Source: Teratosphaeria epicoccoides (Eukaryota > Ascomycota > Dothideomycetes > Mycosphaerellales > Teratosphaeriaceae). Taken from it: a DNA stretch of 64,000 bases. Position numbers and translations under genes: made by a program. The notes below the pieces were generated by a model. That model had not been told where the DNA came from. It ran no database searches and saw only the letters and a program-made list of their open reading frames with translations. Positions 1-10,340 of this stretch are shown one piece after another. Location: contig JADDMT010000046.1 of assembly GCA_021401465.1 (NCBI GenBank), positions 62,001-126,000 on the forward strand. The letters are read 5' to 3'. Position 1 is the stretch's first letter, and each line of letters opens with the position of its first letter.

Positions 1-2214
1 TCTGAGTCTGAGCCAGTCACCGAAGATGAGGACGAGGACACCACGCCTAAAGCAACGCCGAAGGCAATGTCATACCTTACCACACAATATTCATCACCCA
101 AAGTCAAGCGTCATCGTGCGCCGGAGCCGATTGGCGCGGTCGAGCTGAAGCCATACAGGCACCAGGTCGGAGGCCATACGACTATGTACAGATTTTCTCG
201 GCGAGCTGTCTGCAAGCAATTAAACAGCAAGGAAAACAAGTTTTATGAGACCATCGAAAAGTATCATCCGGAGCTTCTTGGTTTTATGCCGCGATACATC
301 GGCGTGCTGAATGTTACCTACCGCAAAGACGCGAAGAAGCGGAAGCTCACGGTGTCGGAAGGTGCAGACGCCGATACGGCAGCCGGAGGGAGGGTTACAT
401 CTAGCGACAAGGAATCACTGAGCTCTCACGATGCACGCAAGCAGTCTACAACCAATTTCGACGGGCAGCAGCGTATCTTCAGCCACTCACATCAGGGTCC
501 TTCGGCGATCCCGCAAGTAATCTTCGACAACAACAGGCACTTGATTCCTGACGACCTATTTCGGCTGCCGCGTCGGTCAATTTCCCAAGACTTGCGGCAG
601 AGACGTTTATCGCCTGGAAAGCAATGCACTACTCATAGCGACGACGAAAGCACGATGAACGTCGGACGTCGGCCGTCCATCAAGGGGCACTCGAGTTGGG
701 GTTTCACATCAGTGAACAGCAAGCTAAGAGACAACGTATTGCGCGAAGTCTTCGCTCCTCCAGTCATACATCGACATAATCGTCGCGACAGAGCTCAACA
801 CGCACGTTCGCTGCGTCGACTTCCCAAGTCTGTCCAGCTAGACCGTGCACCGTACGAGGGACAAATAAGTGCAGATACTGCCGAGCTGACGGAAACCATG
901 CGACGTCAGAGCTCGGTGCGGCGAGATGCAATCAAGGCGGCCTTCCAACGAAGCCAGCTTGACGGAAGCGATCGGACCTCTACAGACCTTGGACCATTGC
1001 TTCACGAAAACAGTGCAGCTTTGAGCAAGAGTGCAGAGGCCACAGAAGCTGACATCGTGGCTGCAAAGTCTGCCCGGCACCATCGTCGACGCCACTCCGG
1101 CGGTGGACTCAAGCGCAAGCCGACCGATATTGATGGCAATCGAGGCGACCTCGAGTATCACGAGGCCGAGGTTTACAGTGTTGAAGCTGAAGCTGATGTT
1201 TTCGCTATGGACGACATGAGGGCGGAGCTATCAATATCCGGTCATGAGGCTGTGGGCAACGGCGGCGTCAACAATCGTCATATCATCCCATATCTTGACG
1301 GTCGGTTCGATGGGACGTCCGCGAGGCAAATCGGCCCTGCTATCAGCCTCGGCGATCAGGAGCCTCGTAACCCGGAGACATCTTTGGTACAGCAAGACGA
1401 GCGCGTAAAACACTTTCTGCTCCTGGAGGACCTCACTGCTGGCATGCAAAAGCCGTGTGTGCTCGATCTGAAAATGGGTACACGGCAGTACGGAGTTGAG
1501 GCGAACGAGAAGAAGCAGAAGTCTCAGCAGCAGAAGTGCAAGATGACGACTTCCCAAGAACTGGGCGTGCGGGTCTGTGGGATGCAAGTCTACAATGTCA
1601 AGCAGCAAAAGTACGCCTTTGAAGACAAGTATTTCGGGCGCGATATCAAAGCCGGTGCTGATTTCAAAGAGGCTCTGAAGCGCTTCTTCTTTGACGGCAT
1701 TGGTCACAATGCAGCTTTGAAGCACATTCCGGCCCTGTTGGAAAAGATTGCAGCGCTTGATAAGATCATTCGTAGGCTTCCTAGCTACCGATTGTACGCT
1801 AGCAGCCTGCTGCTGATTTACGACCGTGGCAATGCGGACGAGCATGGCAAGCTGCTGGCTCACAATGACCAGAGTGACGGCCAAGAAGAACAGAAGCAGC
1901 ACTACCTGGACATCAAGCTGAAGATTGTAGACTTTGCAAACTGTGTGACGGCCGAGGCGATGCCAAACATCCTCGAGCGGAAGGTATGCCCACCATCACA
2001 CCCTCTGGACGTGGACCGCGGCTACCTTCGTGGCCTCCGATCTCTGCGAATGTATTTCCAGCGAATCTGGGAAGAACTGCACAAGCAGAAGTTTGTTGAG
2101 CGTGGTGAGGGCGAGGGCATGGCGCATCAGGATCGCGGAGTCTCTGGTGCCACGACACAGAAGGGCTGGAGCGATAGTGCGTTGGTGGAGGATTCTGGGA
2201 ATGTGAGCACGTAA
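1..2214 (+). CDS. KCS1: Inositol hexakisphosphate kinase (Kcs1-type), 5'-truncated by window
   Basis: The reading frame is open from base 1, so the true start lies upstream; an internal Met is at 67. Near the visible N-terminus is the segment YRHQVGGHTTMYRFS, typical of fungal Kcs1, followed by a long Ser/Arg-rich low-complexity stretch. The C-terminal 270 residues are the inositol-polyphosphate-kinase fold: the PxxxDxKxG signature appears as PCVLDLKMG, followed by the S-L-L segment ASSLLLIYD and the metal-binding D-F pair in KIVDFANCV. Family knowledge: this enzyme phosphorylates IP6 to the pyrophosphate IP7, which feeds phosphate sensing through SPX domains, vacuole biology and stress response. 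It is cytosolic/nuclear and has no membrane segment. The frame ends at TAA 2212-2214 without introns inside the window. Confidence 0.93.
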   Translation, partial: SESEPVTEDEDEDTTPKATPKAMSYLTTQYSSPKVKRHRAPEPIGAVELKPYRHQVGGHTTMYRFSRRAVCKQLNSKENKFYETIEKYHPELLGFMPRYIGVLNVTYRKDAKKRKLTVSEGADADTAAGGRVTSSDKESLSSHDARKQSTTNFDGQQRIFSHSHQGPSAIPQVIFDNNRHLIPDDLFRLPRRSISQDLRQRRLSPGKQCTTHSDDESTMNVGRRPSIKGHSSWGFTSVNSKLRDNVLREVFAPPVIHRHNRRDRAQHARSLRRLPKSVQLDRAPYEGQISADTAELTETMRRQSSVRRDAIKAAFQRSQLDGSDRTSTDLGPLLHENSAALSKSAEATEADIVAAKSARHHRRRHSGGGLKRKPTDIDGNRGDLEYHEAEVYSVEAEADVFAMDDMRAELSISGHEAVGNGGVNNRHIIPYLDGRFDGTSARQIGPAISLGDQEPRNPETSLVQQDERVKHFLLLEDLTAGMQKPCVLDLKMGTRQYGVEANEKKQKSQQQKCKMTTSQELGVRVCGMQVYNVKQQKYAFEDKYFGRDIKAGADFKEALKRFFFDGIGHNAALKHIPALLEKIAALDKIIRRLPSYRLYASSLLLIYDRGNADEHGKLLAHNDQSDGQEEQKQHYLDIKLKIVDFANCVTAEAMPNILERKVCPPSHPLDVDRGYLRGLRSLRMYFQRIWEELHKQKFVERGEGEGMAHQDRGVSGATTQKGWSDSALVEDSGNVST

Positions 2215-2557
2215 AGTGCTTGCCGCCCTACACATGGCCTTTGAAGCCCCTCACCGAAGGGGTGTGTGTGGCGTGAGTCCATCCAAACCGTACGATTGGC
2301 AGGGCTTTGCCATTCACGGAAGAGCAACAGGGGCTTGGCGATTTGAGGACTCGGAAGTGGGCGGCTTCGAATATTGTATTATTGTCATTGCTTGTGGCTG
2401 CGATTTGAGCATCGGCGTTGGTGGCTGGCGGACTGTCGCTGTACCTGTGGCTCGTACAGTCTCGCTCTGACGTATTATCTATGTAAATAAGCTTTCGTGA
2501 GAGACAATCATTCGGCAGATTCGTGGTCGCGTGCGCACATAAGATTGCATGCAAATC
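2215..2557. other. Convergent 3' intergenic region
   Basis: This gap separates the stop codons of KCS1 and the oppositely oriented DAD1. No start-to-stop frame with coding character was seen; it should hold the two 3' UTRs. Confidence 0.6.
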
Positions 2558-2964
2558 TTACTCTCGTAGCGACTTCTTTTCGTCCTCGGCGCTTCCCTTC
2601 GTGTCTGGAGGTGCCGCGTCATCCTGCTGCTCGGGCGCCTTGGCCATCACGTTCTCAAATTGCGACCAGAGCCCTTCGACTTGGCTGAACTCGTTGCCGA
2701 CCTAGAGCTTGTCGTCAGCGACTGTCCAATTCTGCCCATCGCGAGACCGGATGGACGCTGGGGGCAATGATGTGCGCACGGCAATGACGCCTTCAAGGCT
2801 GCGATTCAGCTTGTTGATATTTTGGAGGACGTTCTCCAGACTCTATTGCTGGGAAGATCAGTCGGAGTCCGGGCAATAGAGGGAGGCTGTGCCGTTGGAC
2901 GTACAGCAGCGACATCGTTGATGAGCAGTGCTCTTTGCTGATCGAAGTATGGATTCTCTGCCAT
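2558..2964 (-). CDS. DAD1: DASH/Dam1 complex subunit Dad1
   Basis: Spliced by eye from three exons: 2905-2964, 2780-2842 and 2558-2701 (introns of 62 and 78 nt with GTACGT...TAG and GTGCGC...TAG). The product is 88 aa. It starts MAENPYFDQQRALLINDVAA, continues through LENVLQNINKLNRSLEG and ends the conserved part with VGNEFSQVEGLWSQFENVM, the Dad1 family signature; an acidic/Lys tail follows. Family knowledge: Dad1 belongs to the ten-subunit fungal-specific DASH ring that couples kinetochores to spindle microtubules. All exon joins keep one frame, and the length fits the family. It shares a 240-bp divergent promoter with PEX12. Confidence 0.92.
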
Positions 2965-3204
2965 CGTGTGGCCGTGTATGTTTGCATGCTTGGCCGTGTG
3001 TGCCTGTTCGGTGGTGTAGGAGGTAGTGGTGTCGAGATGGGAAACGCGATGTGACGCCGAGGTGTGCCCGGGGGGCCTCGGTAGTAGCATGACTCGGGCC
3101 CGGATACATCTTCGAATTCTCACATGCCGCTTCTCTTCTGCGACACGACTAAGTATAATGTCGCGATCAGACTGGTCCGACTGCAATCGATTGCTCTCGC
3201 CGCG
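2965..3204. promoter_or_regulatory. Divergent promoter between DAD1 and PEX12
   Basis: 240 bp lie between the two start codons, which point away from each other. No TATA box stands out. The shared promoter is inferred from geometry only. Confidence 0.5.
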
Positions 3205-4617
3205 ATGGAGTTCATGGCATCCCTCCAGACCAGTCTGGACCAGCAAAAGCCATCACTCTTCGAACTTCTTTCCGAACAACAACTCGCCGGCCTGATCCCG
3301 CCATCTCTACGCTACCTACTGGCCGTCGCGACCCACAGACACCCGCGATATCTTTTGCGCATATTGAACAGCTTCGACGAGCTGTATGCGCTCCTATCGT
3401 TACTGGTTGAACGGTATTATCTGAAAGTCTACGGCGGAGGCTTCACCGAGAACTTCTATGGCCTGAAGCGAGAGCGAGTATTGCGAGTCAGGGGTGGTGC
3501 GATCAGGAGAGCACAGCTGGGTTCGCCGAATGAAGTGCGGGAGACGCTGAAGTTGAGAGATCGGGATGTATGGAGGAATCTGGCGGTCATGGTCGCGTTG
3601 CCTTATTTGAAGAGAAAGTTGGATGAGAGTTACGATATTCACGCTGCTTCGATCAACATGCTTGGACCCGCATATAGAGACCGAGAAGCATACCCAGCAG
3701 ATGGAACAGCGAGGCAGAGGATAGTGTGGCTGTTTAAATGGTTTCTACGGCGGGTTTATCCAAGTGTGAATGCGGCGTATTATTTCAGCCTGTTGGCTTT
3801 CAACTTGGCATACCTCTTCGACGGCAGCAAATACCACAGCCCATTTCTCTGGCTCATAGGCACAAGGATGCGGAGGTTGAACGAGGCAGACACTCGAGCC
3901 ATCGCGATGGCTACGGAGCTGAAGCCCGCACCATCGAGACGTGGAGCGAGGCCGGGCGAGACGAGGAGTCTCTTCAGTCCAAGAAATATGACGCAGACGG
4001 TCTATCCGAGATTGTTGAGTAGCTTGAAGATCCTACTCCCAACGTCTATATTTGCGCTGAAGTTCCTGGAGTGGTGGCACAATTCGGACTTTGCGCGCCA
4101 GCTGAGCAGGAAGGCAAACGAAGGCTTGGAACTACCTCCGCCGATCATTTCAAGACTACCAGCACCTCCATCCAAGAAGGCCGGTAATGCAAGTGACGAG
4201 ATGCAGGCTCGCCGTGTCGACAGCGGCCTGGGCGATCTTCCGATCTCAGCTACGTCGCACCTTCCCGTCCTCACCGTGCCCGCACCACACCCCGCTGATC
4301 CTTCCGACTCGGACTCAGCAAGCACCACGAATGTCTGCCCAATCTGCTTATCGCCAATTCAGACCCCAACCGCTGCGCAGTCGGGATATGTGTACTGCTA
4401 CACTTGCATCTTCAAGTGGGTGGACGGCTCGCATCCGAGACAAGAGGCCTTCATGGAAGGCGGTAAGGAGGCGGAGGAAGAGGAGGTTGCTAGAGGGTGG
4501 TTCGAAGAGGGTGGCGGCAGTCGGGTGGGCAAATGGGAGAATGGTGCTGGGAGGGATGCGGTTACGGGGAGGAAGGTGCTTGGTGGAACTGGCGGTTTGA
4601 GGAGGGTCATGGTGTGA
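3205..4617 (+). CDS. PEX12: Peroxin-12, RING-type peroxisomal import ligase subunit
   Basis: Single exon, 470 aa from the Met of MEFMASLQTSLDQQKPSLFE; an in-frame Met 27 codons earlier adds a segment unlike family N-termini, so it was not used. The N-terminal half (PPSLRYLLAVATHRHPRYLL, then NSFDELYALLSLLVERYYL) is the conserved Pex2/Pex12 membrane domain with several hydrophobic helices. The C-terminal RING-like zinc finger starts at Cys378 (CPICLSP) and includes YVYCYTCIFKW and a late TGRKVLGG. Family knowledge: Pex12 forms the peroxisomal ubiquitin-ligase retrotranslocation channel with Pex2 and Pex10, ubiquitinating the import receptor Pex5. A Ser/Pro/Ala-rich linker of about 80 residues precedes the RING, and a Glu-rich insertion lies inside the zinc-finger region. 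Confidence 0.94.
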   Translation: MEFMASLQTSLDQQKPSLFELLSEQQLAGLIPPSLRYLLAVATHRHPRYLLRILNSFDELYALLSLLVERYYLKVYGGGFTENFYGLKRERVLRVRGGAIRRAQLGSPNEVRETLKLRDRDVWRNLAVMVALPYLKRKLDESYDIHAASINMLGPAYRDREAYPADGTARQRIVWLFKWFLRRVYPSVNAAYYFSLLAFNLAYLFDGSKYHSPFLWLIGTRMRRLNEADTRAIAMATELKPAPSRRGARPGETRSLFSPRNMTQTVYPRLLSSLKILLPTSIFALKFLEWWHNSDFARQLSRKANEGLELPPPIISRLPAPPSKKAGNASDEMQARRVDSGLGDLPISATSHLPVLTVPAPHPADPSDSDSASTTNVCPICLSPIQTPTAAQSGYVYCYTCIFKWVDGSHPRQEAFMEGGKEAEEEEVARGWFEEGGGSRVGKWENGAGRDAVTGRKVLGGTGGLRRVMV

Positions 4618-5915
4618 CGCGGTGGTGGACTATCTGCGGCATCTACCGTCAGCTTACCTCGATGATCTCGTCCTGGGCATTTGATACGACATGCCGAGCC
4701 ACTTGGGTTATTTGTACATCCCGCGGAGCTTCCATCCTTGATTGCCTGCTTGAAACTTAGAGCTGAATACGACGCGTGAGACTAGCTCTAAACCAGGTTG
4801 CCCGGAGTCTCACACATGAGCATGGTCTATTGCAATAAAATGACGCCGACGCCTCTAGCAGCACGTGCTCTGGGTTGCACGTCTCCCATCTTCGACTGCC
4901 AATCTGGCATCATTGCCCCTGGCTGCTCAACAACGGGACGACGTCTGCCTCGGGTCTATTATTAACGGTCCCACCTACGCACTTCCATTCCAGGATCAGA
5001 TACTTGGAGCTTGCGGTTTTACTTGCTTGAGCGGCGGATTGAGACATTCCTGGATGCCATTGCGCTTTGTTTACGCATACACAAGGACGAGTCCTGATGG
5101 TCCCTGAGACAGTTGAGTCCTGCCGGAGAAACGTGAGAGTAAGATACAAGTGTGGACATTCTTGCACAGCGATCGAGCTCCTCTTGTCCTGATATCCTGG
5201 TGTAGATTCACGAAAAGAGCGCCCCATGCTTGGGATGATGATGCCCAGAGGTGCGACTAAGAGACTGGCAACCCCATGTGTTCACAATCACCGAGCTTTG
5301 GCAACGAAACGCCATTGCGTCCATGTTGATATGCCGCGAATTCATCTTTGCTACCTGGAAACCCGCAGGCTCCGCTGCTGAAAAGAATTTCACCGAAGAT
5401 CATTGGTAAAAGACCATACCCCGCCAATGGCCGCGCATCCCATGCAACATTGGCCGTGAACGCAATCACCGGGGACGAGGCTTATCCTTGCGCCACGCCT
5501 TGGCGGACATACCCGCGCTATACCGAGACATGATCGAGCGTGCGCTGTCTCTCCTAATGCTGGCATCCCGCAATTCTCCGCTCTCCGGAAACGATTGGAA
5601 ACGATTTATTAAGAGAGGCCAAGACAACTCACCAGATATAGGCGGTAAGCTAAACCCGTGTTCCTGGCTAGTACCTGTACGCGGATGGGGAATAAATTTC
5701 CTATCTCAATTACTTGAGCCATTGGCTTCGATCATTGCTGCTGGCAAGTCTTCTTTCTCTCTCCTCCTCCTTCCTCTCACCTCAGCGGCCTTTGGTTCCA
5801 TTTCATACCGACCGCTCCGGTTCATGAGCGGTCGTCTCAGCACATTCGTTCGTCATTTTCTCACTTCACCTCACCTCAGTCCCTCGCTGCACAACACTTA
5901 CACAGCTTCGTAGTA
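4618..5915. other. Intergenic region upstream of the LysM gene
   Basis: 1.3 kb with only short, non-conserved frames on both strands; none has a signal peptide, domain or convincing splice pair. It ends in a CT-rich stretch (about 5750-5890) before the LysM start, a common fungal promoter/5' UTR texture. Confidence 0.55.
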
Positions 5916-8900
5916 ATGCTCTCTCTTTTGCTCTCGGCCCTCGTTGGGTCTGCCGCCGTTCATGCCAGGCCCTACCCCAACCTTCCCGACCCCTATCCGA
6001 CCGCGGACAGTCATGACCCTCCTCCACCTCCGGCAAAACATACAGTCCCGAACGACTATCCAACACCACCGCCAGTTCCCACACATATTCCTCTGCTTCC
6101 GGACGTCTACCCAACTTCGCCGCCTCCAGACAAACATGACCCGCCTCTTCCTACGGTCCACACGATAGAAACTCCCGCGTCTCCGGACATCTATCCAACT
6201 CCACCGCCTCCCGACAAGCATACGACTCCACCAGTTCCGGACGTCTATCCGACGCCGCCGCCTCCCGAAAAGCATACGACTCCACCGGTTCCAGACGTCT
6301 ATCCGACGCCGCCGCCTCCCGAAAAGCATACGACTCCACCGGTTCCAGACGTCTATCCGACGCCGCCGCCGGCGCCGCCCAAGAACGAGACGACTCCGCC
6401 GGTTCCAGACGTGTTTACAACGCTACCACCTCCCGACAAGCATACGACTCCCCCGGTTCCAGACGTCTATCCGACGCCGCCGCCGGCGCCGCCCAAAAAC
6501 GAGACGACGTGTCCACCGGAGCCGCCCGTGTATACAACGCTACCACCTCCCGACAAGCATACGACACCCCCGGTTCCAGACGTCTATCCGACGCCGCCCC
6601 CGCCGTCGCCCAAGAACGAGACGACTCCACCGGTTCCAGACGTGTTTACAACGCTACCACCTCCCGACAAGCATACGACTCCCCCGGTTCCAGACGTCTA
6701 TCCGACGCCACCGCCGGCGCCGCCCAAAAACGAGACGACGTGTCCACCGGAGCCGCCCGTGTATACAACGCTACCACCTCCCGACAAGCATACGACTCCC
6801 CCGGCTCCAGACGTCTATCCGACCCCGCCGCCGGCGCCGCCCAAAAACGACACGACTCCACCCCCACCACCACCGCCAGCTCCGGAGGTCACTACAAACC
6901 CACTATCTCCTCCGCCGGTTCAGACAACTCCGCCGGTTCCGGACGTCTATCCGACGCCGCCGCCACCACCTCCGCCAGCTCCGGAAGTCACTACAAACCC
7001 ACCTCCTCCCCCGCCAGTTCAGACGACTCCCCCGGTTCCGGATGTCACCCCGTGCGAGACACCCATCCACTCACCCCCACCAGTCCCGGAAGTCACTACA
7101 AACCCGCCACCACCTCCGCCAGCTCCCGAGGTCACTACAAACCCACCACCTCCTCAGCCGGTTCAAACGACTCCTCCGGTTCCGGATGTCTATCCGACGC
7201 CGCCGCCTCACACGGACATCCCTCCGTGCGAAACACCTACCCACTCGTCTCCAGCAGTTCCGGACGTCTACCCGACTCCACCACCACCACCCCCGCCAGC
7301 CCCGGAGGTCACTACAAACCCACCACCTCCTCCGCCGGTTCAGACTACACCCCCGGTTCCGGATGTCTATCCGACGCCGCCGCCACCACCTCCGCCAGCT
7401 CCGGAAGTCACTACAAACCCGCCACCACCTCCGCCAGCTCCGGAGGTCACTACAAACCCACCTCCTCCCCCGCCAGTTCAGACGACTCCCCCGGTTCCGG
7501 ATGTCACCCCGTGCGAGACACCCATCCACTCACCTCCACCAGTCCCGGACGTCTACCCAACTCCACCACCCTCTCCGCCATATCCGACACCAGTTCCCGA
7601 ACCCCACCCGGCTCCCAAGTGCGACAGTGCCAACATCACTTCATACACGGTCGTGGAGGGCGACACTTTGGGTGCTTTGGCGTACAGGTACAACACTGGC
7701 ATCTGCAACATTGCCTTTACCAACAAGTCAGTCCAAAGTCCACGCTATAAACGTTGATGAGAAAGATTGTTCTAACCAACAAGCAGCATTACCAATGTAG
7801 ACCTCATCAACATTGGCCAAGTGCTCAGAATTCCAACCAACTGCGGCGGTGGGAGCGACAACACGACTTGCACACTTCCCCCGGTTCCCAAGTGCGACAG
7901 TGCCAACATCACTTCATACACGGTCGTCGAGGGCGACACTTTGGGTGCTTTGGCGTACACGTACAACACTGGCATCTGCAACATTGCCTTCGCCAACAAG
8001 TCAGTCCAAAGTCCACGCTATAAACGTTGATGAGAAAGATTGTTCTAACCATCAAGCAGCATTACCAATGTAGACATCATCAATATTGGCCAAGTGCTCA
8101 TCATTCCAACCAACTGCGGCAGTGGGAGCGACAACACGACTTGCATCACGCCTCCGACGCCAGAAGACAGGAACGTCATCGTCGAGCCGGTCGACTGCCC
8201 GTCAGATGTCCCCTGCGGAGCATCGAATATTACCCGGCTCACCGTGATGCCCGGAGACACGCTTGGTGCTTTCGCTTATCAATACAACACCGGCATCTGC
8301 GACATAGCCAAGTACAACAAGTAAGTCCACAACCCCTCTTTACCTAGAACCAACTCTATCCTAATACCGCAATCCAGCATCTCCAACCCCAACTACATTC
8401 AGGCTGGTGGACGCATCGCCATCCCCTCCGACTGCACCGGCACAATCGACAACTCGACTTGCCTCTCGAATTCTCCCTCGAATTCATCATCGGTCACCTC
8501 AAACGCCACCTGCATTCCAGCCTACCCTCTGGGCTACACCGTCAAATCCGGTGACACCCTTTTCTACATCGCCTCAAACTTCTCCATCACGCTCGGGGCG
8601 CTCGAGAGCTTCAACCCGCAGATCACCAACCCCGATGTCATCGATGTCGGTCAGCAGATCACTATTCCAGTCGCGACCAACTACACGATCGTTTCTGGTG
8701 ACACGTTCGCCACTATTGCTAGCAAGTTTGGGCGTAAGTATCCTTCGCCATTGCGTGATTTGGTTCACATCCGCTAATACGATACCTCAGTCTCGATCGA
8801 CGCTCTGGCCCAAGCCAACCCGAAAGTCACCGACATCAATCTCATCAACGCAGACGATGTTCTCAACCTCCCGATTTGCCAATCGGGCAGCGCAAACCAA

Positions 8901-9068
8901 GCTCAATGCCCGGCTGAGGTTTACGAGATTCAGTCTGGGGACGTGTTCGTAGACCTGGCTTCCGAGAAGGGGACTACGGTGCAGCGGATTCAGAGCTTGA
9001 ACCCGGCTATTGACCCAACGACGTTGGCAATTGGCCAGGTCATCAGGCTGCCGGGACCCTGCCTTTAG
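5916..9068 (+). CDS. Secreted proline-rich repeat protein with six LysM domains
   Basis: Five exons: 5916-7726, 7787-7999, 8060-8320, 8378-8733 and 8791-9068; the joins keep one frame and give 972 aa. Residues 1-17 (MLSLLLSALVGSAAVHA) are a signal peptide. Residues about 20-565 are tandem repeats of the type PVPDVYPTPPP, TTPPVPDV and APEVTTNPPPPPP, like an extensin or cell-wall mucin. Six LysM domains follow at about 574, 645, 732, 813, 862 and 923, with cores such as YTVVEGDTLGALAY, YTVKSGDTLFYIA and YTIVSGDTFATIA. LysM binds chitin-type glycans; in fungi such proteins shield hyphae or scavenge chitin fragments, or act in self wall biology. The long Pro-rich stem would suit cell-wall attachment (inference). 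Asn-X-Thr/Ser sites are frequent. There is no GPI or transmembrane tail. Confidence 0.88.
5985..7610 (+). repeat. Tandem proline-rich coding repeats
   Basis: Degenerate repeats encode variants of PVPDVYPTPPP, PPDKHTTPP and PPKNETT, then PAPEVTTNPPPPPP with VQTTPPVPDV. DNA copies such as the block starting at 6424 and the one starting at 6664 are nearly identical, so copy number probably changes by recombination. Long antisense frames here are by-products of the repeat. Confidence 0.85.
7621..8143 (+). repeat. 273-bp tandem duplication of a LysM exon plus intron
   Basis: The segment from 7621 recurs at 7894, an offset of exactly 273 bp, and contains a LysM-coding part plus a complete 60-nt intron. 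The introns 7727-7786 and 8000-8059 differ at one base by eye. Both use the donor GTCAGT, whereas the next homologous intron (8321-8377) uses GTAAGT. The duplication therefore looks recent. Confidence 0.88.
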
Positions 9069-9340
9069 CTCATATCTTAATATGGAGTAATTGCGTAATG
9101 CGCCCATTCCTTTGTTGTGAATAGTCTAGAGATGGAATGAATGGACCGGGAGACGGGAGAAGAGTCACCCGCATCACTATAATACATTTACGCCTCATGG
9201 CTGAGTGCTAGAATCTTGCCTCTTGGTCACTACTACATGACGCAAGTCATTCCATCGCCTCTCATTTGGTGCAATCGACCTGCTAGGTGCTGAGTGGGAG
9301 TCCCACCACCACCCGATTCGTGCCCCGTACACCTTGCTTC

Positions 9341-10340
9341 TTAGATCTTCAGCTCAGCGCAAGATGCTGCGCCCGAGCCGAACCCACGACCCTCTTTCGG
9401 ACAGATGACCTGGCATGCTGCGTCGACCTCATAGCCCTTCTTCCAAGAGCTGTTGTCGCTCCACCACGTGTACTTAGGGCAGTACGGCTCGCCATTCGGA
9501 AACATCATCATCATGGCCGCGAGCATCTCCTCCGGCTTGCACATTTGCGCGTTGCCGTAATTGCACATAGCGGCCGCGGCATTGCCAGAGACGTAGACGA
9601 CCATCTTGTTCTTGTCGACGACCTGGTAGTTACAGGCGCCGTCCAGGTTGACCATGCCGTAGATGGCGTTCTGGTGGTCGGTGGAGGAGACACGGGGCAG
9701 GAAGCAGTTCTGGACATCGCCATTAGCCGGCTGACTTACACGGGTGTTAGAGGTACGTACACCGCGAGCGAGGCTGCCCCACTGCTGGTAGTCATTGTAG
9801 GTGCGCTTGAACATGAGCATCTCGTACTGCGCAGGGTTATCCCTCTTGATAACCTCCAGGGCGGCGGCGGTGAGGTTGGTGTCCGGAGTGACCGTCGTCT
9901 TCGGCGCGCCATAGATCTCCTCCCAGTTCTCGGCGACAACCTTCTCATGGGTGAAGGTGCCATTGTCATGAGCCTGCAGAGCGATGGGCGGTAGTGTCAG
10001 CTAGGTTTCTCGTAAGGGAATCATTGTCCATTGCTCGGCCTACTGTGATCACGAAGTGGCCGTCTCCGATGCCTCTCGGGAGCATGAAGCCTATGCAAGA
10101 GTATCAGTTGTCAGCTGCACATGCCATACCAGGGGGTCAATGCCTGGCCTGCTTACCTTCGAAGTTGGGATCGTCGTAAGTCAATCCGCCGGACTTCTTG
10201 GCAGCCCAGGTCGGCTGTGCTGCCGGAAGGAGCGTGGAGGACGCCGTGCTGGCAGCAAGAGTGCTCGTAACAGTGTTCGTGGGTGCGGCCGTCGTGAGGA
10301 GCGTGCCGAAGGCGGTGACGGCAAGGATCGTGCTCTTCAT
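9341..10340 (-). CDS. Secreted Cys-rich protein of unknown function
   Basis: Three exons by eye: 10157-10340, 10044-10090 and 9341-9973, giving 287 aa. The introns (66 and 70 nt) have GTAAGC...TAG and GTAGGC...CAG ends, and the second has a good branch site (AGCTGAC). A further 51-nt in-frame intron at 9710-9760 is possible and would remove 17 codons (270 aa). The start MKSTILAVTAFGTLLTTAA is a signal peptide. A Ser/Thr/Ala linker follows, then YDDPNFEGFMLPRGIGDGHF. The last 110 residues carry eight Cys (RVSSTDHQNAIYGMVNLDG lies near the first), suggesting four disulfides. I do not recognise the family. It runs tail-to-tail with the LysM gene (272 bp between stops), so both may be extracellular, but co-function is not shown. 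Confidence 0.72.

Noticed and set aside
3124..3204. 27-codon N-terminal extension of PEX12
   Set aside because: The family start corresponds to the Met at 3205; the extension lies in the divergent promoter shared with DAD1.
6151..7529. Long frames on both strands across the proline-rich repeat, including the 413-codon plus frame at 6509-7750
   Set aside because: They are by-products of the tandem repeat in other frames; only the 5916 frame has a signal peptide and joins the LysM exons.
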